Shown here: piece by piece, positions 6,361 to 13,277 of the stretch
Numbering within the stretch: position 1 is the stretch's first letter
Layout of the letters: each line of letters opens with the position of its first letter
NCBI RefSeq assembly: GCF_910577125.1
Contig: NZ_CAJTMN010000026.1
Coordinates: forward strand, 1-24,484
Direction: 5' to 3'
DNA from: an uncultured Rikenella sp.
GTDB lineage: Bacteria; Bacteroidota; Bacteroidia; Bacteroidales; Rikenellaceae
Length of the DNA stretch: 24,484 bases
The notes under the pieces: model-generated
What the model was told of the DNA's origin: nothing
The model's database searches: none
What the model saw: only the letters and a program-made list of their open reading frames with translations
Made by a program: the position numbers and the translations under genes

Positions 6361-6752
6361 GAACGGTACTGGTCTGACTTTACGCGGGACGCGGATGTGC
6401 CGCTGAACGGGACTTTCCCGTACTATTCCGATGGAGTTGTGGGAGAAACCTACGGTGCTGGTAATTACAAGGCGACCAACGGTCGGTTGTACAAGGTAAG
6501 CACATCCGGTACGGGAACCCCGCTTGCCTGGTACCCCATCGCCCTCGGACTACGGGCGCGCTGTACGGCGTCGGCGTCGGCGGGTACAGCTGGTCTTCGA
6601 CGGTCAGCGGTACCAATGGCATGTACTTGGGTTTCGACGTGACGTGGCTCCGTCCCAGCTACTCGGACACCCGCGCCTACGGTTTTCAGTTGCGTTGCCT
6701 CTCGGAAGAGACGAAGATACGGAAACGCAGAAAACGAAATACCATCTTGTAA
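6361..6752 (+). pseudogene. FISUMP-like domain remnant 4 (frameshifted)
   Basis: The first part reads WSDFTRDADVPLNGTFPYY and on to SGTGTPLAWYP, almost identical to remnant 2. Around 6537-6556 the frame is lost: a small net indel replaces the expected A-P-G-Y-R. The domain resumes in another frame as GALYGVGVGGYSWSSTV, a variable core, then RAYGFQLRCLSEETKIRK, stopping at TAA 6750-6752. No start codon or signal peptide precedes it; an A module does. It lies 75 bases before coaBC and is the only remnant pointing at its neighbouring gene. Confidence 0.72.
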
Positions 6753-6827
6753 GGCTCCTGCATACAGCCGCCTCGCAGACCTTGTCGACCGCGCTGGGCA
6801 ACCTGTTTTTAATGGACGAAGACAATC

Positions 6828-8066
6828 ATGTCATTGAAAGGGAAGCATATTCTCTTGGGAGTTACCGGAAGCATAGCCGCTTATAAGGCGGCTATGCTTA
6901 TACGCGCTTTGGTCAAAGAGGAGGCCGAGGTGCGCGTCGTGATGAGCCGGAGCGCGGCGGATTTTATTACGCCGTTGACCTTGGCCACCCTGTGCAAACA
7001 TCCGGTGCTGGTCGATAACTTCGACCCCACCAACGGCGCGTGGAACTCGCACATCTCTTTGGGCGAGTGGGCAGACCACTATCTGATCGCTCCCGCCACC
7101 GCCAATACGCTGGCGAAGATGGCCGCAGGGATTGCCGACAGCCTGCTGTTGTGCTCCTGTCTCTCCGCCCGGTGTCCGGTCAGCGTGGCGCCGGCGATGG
7201 ATTTGGACATGTATCGGCATCCCGCTACGCAGGCCAATCTGGCCCTGCTCCGGACGCGGGACGGCGTGGGGATTGTCGAACCCGGCGACGGGGAGCTCGC
7301 CAGCGGACTCGTCGGCAAGGGGCGGATGGCGGAACCGGAGGAGATTGTGGATTACCTGCGCGAGGCATTTACTGAAAAAGAGTCTCCGTTGCGGGGGAAA
7401 AAAATATTGGTGACCGCCGGGGCAACCGTCGAACCGATCGACCCGGTGCGGTTCGTGAGCAACTACTCCACCGGGAAGATGGGGTACGCCATCGCCGAGG
7501 CGCTGGCTGCGCGGGGGGCTGAGGTGACCTTGGTGAGCGGACAGGCGACGGCGACCTTGTCGCGGGGGTATCGGAATATCACCGTAGTGACCGCTTTGTC
7601 CGCCGCCGAGATGTACGACGCTTGCCGGCAGCGCTTTCCGGAGATGGACGGGGCGGTTTTTTGTGCCGCCGTGGCCGATTACACCCCGGCGGCTCCGTTG
7701 ACCGAAAAGTATAAACACTCGGCCGGCGAGCCGTTCGTCCTCACGTTGAAACCCACCCGGGATATTGCCGCCGAGATGGGGCGGCTGAAGCGGGACGGGC
7801 AGGTGACCGTCGGGTTTGCGCTGGAGACTTCGGCCACAGAGGCGGGGTCTTATGCGCGACATAAACTCGAGGCCAAGAATCTGGATGCCATCGTGCTCAA
7901 CTCCTTGCGCGACGCCGGAGCCGGATTCGGAACCGATACCAACCGGGTGACGATCATCGACCGGGATGCGACGGTGCCGGAGACGGCTATTCCTTTGAAG
8001 TCCAAAACGGAAGTGGCGGGAGATATTGTGGACTATATGACGCGGAAATTCGCGGAAATATGCTGA
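6828..8066 (+). CDS. coaBC: Bifunctional phosphopantothenoylcysteine decarboxylase / phosphopantothenate-cysteine ligase
   Basis: 412 residues; the two middle steps of coenzyme A synthesis, from 4'-phosphopantothenate through its cysteine adduct to 4'-phosphopantetheine. The N-terminal CoaC flavodomain (1-185) shows GVTGSIAAYK (11-20), catalytic His75 in NSHISL, PATANT (89-94) and PAMDLDMY (122-129). The C-terminal CoaB domain starts near 190 with KKILVTAGATVEPIDPVRFV and SNYSTGKMGY, then KPTRDI. The usual clamp cysteine of the A-C-G motif is serine here (ELASG, Ser159), and PAMN is PAMD; both are, as far as I recall, usual in Bacteroidetes. ATG 6828 fits the family start. It overlaps recN by 7 bases. 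Confidence 0.94.
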   Translation: MSLKGKHILLGVTGSIAAYKAAMLIRALVKEEAEVRVVMSRSAADFITPLTLATLCKHPVLVDNFDPTNGAWNSHISLGEWADHYLIAPATANTLAKMAAGIADSLLLCSCLSARCPVSVAPAMDLDMYRHPATQANLALLRTRDGVGIVEPGDGELASGLVGKGRMAEPEEIVDYLREAFTEKESPLRGKKILVTAGATVEPIDPVRFVSNYSTGKMGYAIAEALAARGAEVTLVSGQATATLSRGYRNITVVTALSAAEMYDACRQRFPEMDGAVFCAAVADYTPAAPLTEKYKHSAGEPFVLTLKPTRDIAAEMGRLKRDGQVTVGFALETSATEAGSYARHKLEAKNLDAIVLNSLRDAGAGFGTDTNRVTIIDRDATVPETAIPLKSKTEVAGDIVDYMTRKFAEIC

Positions 8067-9763
8067 AACATCTGAACATAGAAAACTACGCCATTATCGG
8101 CCACCTCGACATCGACTTCCATCCGGGGCTGAACATCATCACCGGGGAGACGGGGGCCGGGAAATCTATCCTTTTGGGGGCGTTGTCTCTGCTGGGCGGG
8201 GCGCGGGCCGATGCCGCGATGATCCGGGACGGCCAGAACACCTGTGTGATCGAAGGCGAGTTCGACGTGGCGGCGTATAAGGATGACCTGCAGCCCGTTT
8301 TCGAAGAAAACGACCTGGACTGGGAAGAGGTGATTACCGTGCGGCGGATGATTACCGCAGCGGGGAAGAGCCGGGCATTTATTTCCGATACACCGGTGAC
8401 GCTGAACGCATTGCGGGCTGTCGCCGACAGGCTGGTGGACATTCATTCGCAACACCAGACATTGCTGTTGGCCGGGACGGGTTTTCAAACCCATCTGGTG
8501 GATGCCGTGGCGGGACATTTGCCCCTCGTGGCTTCGTATACGGGGCATTTCCGGCAGCTCAATGCCTTGAAAACCGAACTGAACAAGGCCGTGGCGGCGA
8601 ATGAGACCGCAGCGAAAGAGCGGGACTATCTGCAATACCAGCTGGAGCAGCTGTTGGCGCTGAAATTGAAGCCGGGCGAGGTGGCGCAGCTCGAAGAGGA
8701 GCAGAACCTGCTGACCTATGCCGAAGAGATTGCCCAGGGACTGGACTTTTGCGTCGGGATGCTGACCGCGGATGACGGGCCGCTCGAAGGGGGGATTACC
8801 TCCGGGACGCGGGCCATGCAGCAGACCCTGAGTAAGATCGCCCCTCGTTATCCGGCAGCCGGAGAGCTGGCTGCGCGGATGGAGAGCGTCTACCTCGAAC
8901 TGAAGGATATGGCCGAAGAGTGCGAACGGCGGCGCGACGAAGTGCAGATCGATCCGGAACGGCTGGCGGTGGTGAGCCAGCGGCTGGACGATATCTATAC
9001 CTTGTGCCGGAAACACCGGATCGACGAGGCGAATGCCGAAGCCGAACTGTTGCGTTTGCAGCAGGAGCTGGACGTGCAGTTGCAGGAGTTCGATGCGGCC
9101 GAAGAGCGGATTGCGGAACTCAGACAGCAGATCGCAGCCTTGGAGACCACGGCAGTCGAGGAGGCGGGACGGGTGACTCAGGGACGGCAGAAAGCGGCTC
9201 CGAAGATCGAAAAACACGTGATCAAAACGTTGAGTGAGCTGGGAATCAAGGGTGCTGCGTTCGAGGTGCGGATTGCGCCGGCGAAGAACGGTCTGACGGC
9301 TACCGGGGCGGATGAGATAGCGATGCTCTTCAGCGGGAATGCGGGGAGTGCGCCGCAACCGATCGAACAGGTGGCTTCGGGGGGTGAGATGTCTCGGGTG
9401 ATGCTGGCACTCAAGGGGTTGGTGGCCAGGAGTATGCGGATGCCGACCATCATATTCGACGAGATCGACACCGGCGTTTCGGGCTCGGTGGCGGACAAGA
9501 TGGGGGCGATTATCGCACAGATGGGGGACTCCATGCAGGTGCTGAACATCACCCACTTGCCGCAGGTGGCGTCGAAAGGCGAGCACCACTATTATGTATA
9601 TAAGGAGGTCTCGAAAGGGGGAAGTGAAGCTGCGGCGGGAGGGACACATATTCGGTTGTTGACGCCGGATGAACGTGTGGAACATATCGCCGCGATGCTG
9701 AGCGGGAGTGCGGTGACCGAGGCGGCCAGGACACAAGCGCGGGAACTCTTGGGACGGGGGTAG
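8060..9763 (+). CDS. recN: DNA repair protein RecN
   Basis: 567 residues, a full-length SMC-like ATPase that acts in double-strand break repair. Walker A GETGAGKS (29-36) lies in the N-terminal head. A long coiled-coil region occupies about 150-370, interrupted in the middle as usual. The C-terminal head has the ABC signature SGGEMSR (440-446) and Walker B IIFDEIDTG (464-472), followed by NITHLPQVA. The ATG at 8060 sits inside the last codons of coaBC, so the two are translationally coupled. No clear intrinsic terminator follows; repeats begin within 100 bases. Confidence 0.95.
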   Translation: MLKHLNIENYAIIGHLDIDFHPGLNIITGETGAGKSILLGALSLLGGARADAAMIRDGQNTCVIEGEFDVAAYKDDLQPVFEENDLDWEEVITVRRMITAAGKSRAFISDTPVTLNALRAVADRLVDIHSQHQTLLLAGTGFQTHLVDAVAGHLPLVASYTGHFRQLNALKTELNKAVAANETAAKERDYLQYQLEQLLALKLKPGEVAQLEEEQNLLTYAEEIAQGLDFCVGMLTADDGPLEGGITSGTRAMQQTLSKIAPRYPAAGELAARMESVYLELKDMAEECERRRDEVQIDPERLAVVSQRLDDIYTLCRKHRIDEANAEAELLRLQQELDVQLQEFDAAEERIAELRQQIAALETTAVEEAGRVTQGRQKAAPKIEKHVIKTLSELGIKGAAFEVRIAPAKNGLTATGADEIAMLFSGNAGSAPQPIEQVASGGEMSRVMLALKGLVARSMRMPTIIFDEIDTGVSGSVADKMGAIIAQMGDSMQVLNITHLPQVASKGEHHYYVYKEVSKGGSEAAAGGTHIRLLTPDERVEHIAAMLSGSAVTEAARTQARELLGRG

Positions 9764-9827
9764 CGGGGATTTACGGCGCAACCAAAAATTAAGGATTGCG
9801 GAGCTTAAGGCGTAGCGTAGCTAATTA

Positions 9828-9860
9828 AAAGTTTTTGGTGCCGCTTTTTCCAAAAAGCGG
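9828..9860 (+). repeat. Terminal-type hairpin of repeat island (G motif, copy 1)
   Basis: AAAAGTTTTTGG precedes CCGCTTTTT-cc-AAAAAGCGG (9841-9860), a 9-bp stem. The order AAGTTTTT-GG-hairpin recurs at 22428-22455 and, inverted, at 24447-24484, each time at the outer edge of an island. It could also end recN transcription, but no T-run follows the stem. Confidence 0.6.
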
Positions 9861-9887
9861 CAGTTCCAGCCGGTTCAAAGCTCGACA

Positions 9888-9964
9888 AGTCGCCCGCCCG
9901 TTTAAGGGGGCATATTCTGCCGATTGGCGGTGAGCCAATCCGGCAAGAATTGCCGCGGGCGACT
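9888..9964 (+). repeat. D module copy 2
   Basis: Outer arms AGTCGCCCGC (9888-9897) and GCGGGCGACT (9955-9964), identical to copy 1. Inner arms TTCTGCCGATTGGC and GCCAATCcGGCAagAA differ from copy 1 (CTCGTTGG type) but still pair. Confidence 0.83.
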
Positions 9965-9979
9965 CAAAAAGTGTTAATT

Positions 9980-10054
9980 CGCGCGCCGCCGCTTTGAGAG
10001 GCGATTCAACTGTTTCGGCGCGAGCCGAAACAGAATGAATCGCCCCGGCGCGCG
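9980..10054 (+). repeat. C module copy 4
   Basis: Outer arms CGCGCGCC (9980-9987) and GGCGCGCG (10047-10054). Inner arms GGCGATTCAACTGTTTCGGC and GCCGAAACAGAATGAATCGCC with a very short loop; the most regular C copy. Confidence 0.87.
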
Positions 10055-10093
10055 ACAAAGATCGGAACGAAGATTTGGGCCGACCCAGCCGCA

Positions 10094-10150
10094 GCGAAAC
10101 GTAAGTTTCGCCCGTCCACGGGACGTGGGGCCTGCGCAGCCTGAGGGCAG
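10094..10150 (+). repeat. E module copy 6
   Basis: Hairpin 1: GCGAAAC-gtaa-GTTTCGC (10094-10111). Hairpin 2: CCACG-gga-CGTGG (10116-10128). Hairpin 3 is imperfect, CTGCgC with GgGCAG (10132-10150). Confidence 0.82.
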
Positions 10151-10174
10151 TTCTGTTCGGTTTGAAGCTCGTCC

Positions 10175-10248
10175 GTCGCCCGCCCGCGTAAAGAGGGATT
10201 TCGCTCATTTTGCGACAGCAAAATCGAGATGAAATCCCAGCGGGCGAC
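10175..10248 (+). repeat. B module copy 3
   Basis: Outer arms GTCGCCCGC (10175-10183) and GCGGGCGAC (10240-10248). Inner arms GGGATTTCgCTCATTTTGC and GCAAAATCGAGATGAAATCCC. Followed by an A module after 13 bases, the same B-A tandem as 1559-1721. Confidence 0.85.
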
Positions 10249-10261
10249 GGTTGAATTGCTC

Positions 10262-10335
10262 CGCGCGCGATTGCTGGAGTAGGAAATCGTTAGAACAATG
10301 GTGAATTGTTCTAACAAGATTTCCGCCAGCGCGCG
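10262..10335 (+). repeat. A module copy 4 (most divergent, fully paired)
   Basis: Outer arms CGCGCGC (10262-10268) with GCGCGCG; next stem GCTGG / CCAGC where other copies have CCTT / AAGG; then GGAAATC / GATTTCC; inner arms TTAGAACAAT and ATTGTTCTAA with loop ggtga. Two stems have a different sequence from the other copies and still pair, which is direct support for the fold. Confidence 0.87.
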
Positions 10336-10339
10336 GATG

Positions 10340-10780
10340 GTGGCGGAGCGACAGCGGAGCCGCAGTGAGGCGGACACAAGGGCTGTGCTTTTGCGACCCG
10401 CAGGGTCGCGCAGTCCGACGCCCCGGCAGGTGGAGGGGACGCACAGCGTCTTTTATTGATCGCCTTTACCCCCATATAGCGCCTCCGCTGGCGCCGAACT
10501 GCGATGAGGGTGGAACGCGATTTCATGTAGAATCGCCGGGCTTGCGGCGGGGCATCTTTGATGCCCGGGCCTGACGCCGCAGCCCGAACACGGCAGGCTG
10601 AATGGGGCGGGGTTGTTGGCTGTGGGTTGGGTGAGGCAGCGGTGGGTCGGAGCCAGCGTGGGCCCAACGAGCACCGCAAAGTTGCGGCCCTGCGCCTGGG
10701 GTGGTTTCGGCCCGCACGGCTCTGCGAGCCGCAGGGTCTTGTTAGGGTAACCCCGGCCAGTAAGACGCCTTGTGGGCACC
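10340..10780. repeat. F region 1: string of short hairpins, no gene
   Basis: About 440 bases without a credible gene. Small perfect hairpins follow each other: GCGACCC-gca-GGGTCGC (10393-10409), GACGC-aca-GCGTC then TTTTATT (10438-10457), GCGATTT-catgta-GAATCGC, GGGCATC-ttt-GATGCCC (10550-10566), CCGCAA-ag-TTGCGG, GGCTC-tgc-GAGCC. Parts recur at 18958-19110, including GGCGGAGCGACAGCGGAGCC-like and GCTGGCGCCG-ACTGCGATG segments. The region is bounded by an A module and FISUMP remnant 5. Confidence 0.6.
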
Positions 10781-10782
10781 GT

Positions 10783-10990
10783 TTATTCCGAGAGGCAACG
10801 CAACAGAAAACCGTGCGTATGTCCGTACGTGTTGCCGGGATCGAGATGCGTTGCATAGAAAAGCAAGTTCATGCCATTGGTACTGCTGACCGTGGAAGCC
10901 CAGCTATAGCCGAAGTGGCCTACCCCCCAAGGCCCGCCCGAACTGGGATCGCGGTAGCCCGGGGCGGGACACTCCGCCGGTTTGGGAAAG
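10783..10990 (-). pseudogene. FISUMP-like C-terminal domain remnant 5
   Basis: Encodes ECPAPGYRDPSSGGPWGVGH, then FGYSWASTVSSTNGMNL, a variable core and THGFLLRCLSE, ending at TAA. The frame is open upstream to an ATG at 11022, but the residues before A-P-G do not match the other remnants and carry no signal peptide. It points away from the membrane-protein gene that starts 21 bases beyond. Framework codons match remnant 4 base for base where unchanged. Confidence 0.7.
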
Positions 10991-11042
10991 GTGACATACT
11001 GAACCGACATAACGCAGAACAAACTTATATTCAGAAAAATAG

Positions 11043-11501
11043 ATGAAACGATATCCGATACGGGCAGCCAAATACGCCCTCTATTTAGTCATTCTCTTTT
11101 TTGTGCTCTTTGCCCTGATGCGCGCACTCGGGTACGGGGCAGCCTCGTTAGACATCTTGTGGACCACTTCCCGCGGGTGGCTTTTTCTGGGAGTTGTGGT
11201 GGTATTCGCCTTGCTGTACCCCTTCTTCGGTTTTACCCGGCGCCGGCTTACGTTTAACGCCGCCTCGCGGGTGGAAGATGTGGAGCGTGTGATGGCCCAG
11301 TGCGGCTTCCGGCGGATCGAAGCCGATACCCATGGAGCCGACGATCTGCTTTTCGCCGCCGCTTCGACCGGGAAGAAAGTGACGATGATGTGGGAAGACC
11401 GCATCGGGATTACGACCGATGCCAACGGGATTTCTTATATCGAAGGGAACCGGAAAGAGGCCGTGCGGGCAGCTTTTCGGATGGGGACATTTATTGCATA
11501 A
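11043..11501 (+). CDS. Small membrane protein of unknown function
   Basis: 152 residues. Two predicted membrane helices near the N terminus: about 11-30 (YALYLVILFFVLFALM) and about 46-66 (WLFLGVVVVFALLYPFFGF), separated by a short loop, then a positively charged FTRRR stop and a soluble C-terminal domain of some 85 residues (EDVERVMAQCGF, then DDLLFAAAS). By the positive-inside rule the C-terminal part is cytoplasmic. I do not recognise a named family. It leads a six-gene run with gaps of 10, 14, 27, 15 and -17 bases, so it is probably co-transcribed with ctpA and leuS. No strong -7 box is visible before it; TATATTCA at 11026-11033 is a weak candidate. Confidence 0.8.
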   Translation: MKRYPIRAAKYALYLVILFFVLFALMRALGYGAASLDILWTTSRGWLFLGVVVVFALLYPFFGFTRRRLTFNAASRVEDVERVMAQCGFRRIEADTHGADDLLFAAASTGKKVTMMWEDRIGITTDANGISYIEGNRKEAVRAAFRMGTFIA

Positions 11502-11511
11502 CAGGCATTTT

Positions 11512-13263
11512 ATGAAATTATTCCGGCAAATACGAACGATCTGCTTGCTGACAGGGATCGGTTGTGCGATGATATCGGCTCAGGCCGCACCGAAAAAACA
11601 GCCGGCCACGCTACAGAATGCGGCGGATAGTGCTGCGGTCGCTGCCCAGCGGCGCGACCTGGAGATCGGACGGTCGATGGAGACCTTCTTCAATATCTTT
11701 CGCGAAGTCAATCTCTATTACGTCGACACCACCTCGCCGAAGAAGATCGTAAAGACCGCCGCCGATGCCATGCTGGAGGGGCTCGATCCTTACACCGAAT
11801 ACCTGCCGGCCGAGGAGATGGCCGATTTCGAGACCATGACCACCGGGAAATACGCCGGACTGGGCGCCTTGATCCGGAAATCCAGCGACGGGCGGTGGGT
11901 CGAGATCGCTGAACCGTATCGCGGGACGCCCTCCGACAAGGCGGGGCTGAAGGCCGGCGACCGGATTTTGTCCGTCGATGGCGTCGATATGGCCGGCCGG
12001 GAAGTCGCCTTTGCCAGCGACCGGATGCGGGGCAAGGCAGGGACAGTGGCGACCTTGGTGATTGCGCCGATTGCCGATACGACCCAGACGCGTACCGTGC
12101 GGGTCAAGCGCGAGCGGATTGCCATCCCGGCCGTGCCGTATTACGGCTGGGTGTCCGACAGCGTCGGGAGGGACTCCGTGGGGTATATCCGGCTGAACAG
12201 CTTTACCGAGAAGTGCGCGGACGAAGTGCGGACGGCCCTGAACGCCTTGCAGCAGCAGGGCGGAGGAGCGATGCGGGGGCTGGTGCTCGATTTGCGCGGC
12301 AATACCGGCGGGATTCTGGGCGAAGCGGTGAAGATCGTCGGATTTTTCGTCCCCCGGAATACCGTCGTCGTGACGACCCGCGGGCGGATGCCTCAGATGA
12401 ACTCCACCTACCGGACGGTCGGCGAACCGATTGCCCCCACCGTGCCGTTGGCTGTGCTGATCGACCGTTCGTCGGCTTCGGCCAGCGAGATCGTCGCCGG
12501 CGCGTTGCAGGACTTGGATCGCGCTGTGATTATCGGTCAGCGGAGCTTCGGGAAGGGGCTCGTGCAGTCCACCCGGCCGGTCGGCGAGAACGGATACGTC
12601 AAACTCACCTCGGCGAAATACTACACCCCGAGTGGGCGGTGTATCCAGGCACTCGATTACAGCCACCGGAACGAAGACGGGAGCGTGGGGGCCGTGCCGG
12701 ACTCGCTGATCGCCTCGTTCCGCACGGCCGGAGGCCGGACGGTCTATGACGGGGGCGGGATTATGCCCGACGTGAAGCTCTCGGCCGAATACCTCGGCAA
12801 GTTTACCGCCATTTTGATCGGCTTGGGGTATGTGGACGATTTTGCCAACCGGTATGCGGTGACCCATGCTCCGGCGGCGGATTTCGCGGTCGACGATACG
12901 ACCTATGCCGCTTTCTGCGACTTTATGGCCGACAAACCGATCGCCTTCGAGTCGGGTACCGAGCGGCTGCTGAAACAGCTGCGCCGGATGGCCGAGCGGG
13001 AGAAATACGCCGACCGGATCGCATCGCAGCTCGATACCCTTGCCGCCCGGATACAGGAAGATAAACAGGTCGAATTGCGGGTTTTCGGGCCCGAGATTCG
13101 CGAGGCGCTGGGGGATGCCGTGGCGACCCGGTGGTTCTACGACGCCGGGCGGATCGCCCGTCAGTTGCGGCGCGACAAAGTCGTCTGGCGGGCGGCGGAG
13201 CTGCTGTCCGACAAACCGGAATACACACGCATCGTCACGATGCAGGACACGGAGAAAAAATAA
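11512..13263 (+). CDS. S41 family C-terminal processing peptidase
   Basis: 583 residues from ATG 11512; a longer frame starting inside the previous gene is rejected because this ATG begins a signal peptide (MKLFRQIRTICLLTGIGCAM, cleavage near AQA|A). Order: helical N-terminal domain (about 45-110), PDZ domain (about 115-200, with GLGA and KAGLKAGDRILSVDG), and S41 protease core. Catalytic residues by comparison with the spacing in E. coli Tsp/Prc: Ser323 in DRSSASASE, Asp334, Lys348 in QRSFGKG. This class of periplasmic protease trims or degrades envelope proteins by recognising C termini. A C-terminal helical extension of about 130 residues follows the core, as in other Bacteroidetes members. 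Confidence 0.92.
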   Translation: MKLFRQIRTICLLTGIGCAMISAQAAPKKQPATLQNAADSAAVAAQRRDLEIGRSMETFFNIFREVNLYYVDTTSPKKIVKTAADAMLEGLDPYTEYLPAEEMADFETMTTGKYAGLGALIRKSSDGRWVEIAEPYRGTPSDKAGLKAGDRILSVDGVDMAGREVAFASDRMRGKAGTVATLVIAPIADTTQTRTVRVKRERIAIPAVPYYGWVSDSVGRDSVGYIRLNSFTEKCADEVRTALNALQQQGGGAMRGLVLDLRGNTGGILGEAVKIVGFFVPRNTVVVTTRGRMPQMNSTYRTVGEPIAPTVPLAVLIDRSSASASEIVAGALQDLDRAVIIGQRSFGKGLVQSTRPVGENGYVKLTSAKYYTPSGRCIQALDYSHRNEDGSVGAVPDSLIASFRTAGGRTVYDGGGIMPDVKLSAEYLGKFTAILIGLGYVDDFANRYAVTHAPAADFAVDDTTYAAFCDFMADKPIAFESGTERLLKQLRRMAEREKYADRIASQLDTLAARIQEDKQVELRVFGPEIREALGDAVATRWFYDAGRIARQLRRDKVVWRAAELLSDKPEYTRIVTMQDTEKK

Positions 13264-13277
13264 TACGACATACGCAC

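Noticed and set aside
8033..9781. Long open frame (582 codons) on the minus strand opposite recN
   Set aside because: It mirrors recN in a GC-rich gene, is rich in His, Pro and Arg, and has no recognisable motif; recN on the plus strand is certain.
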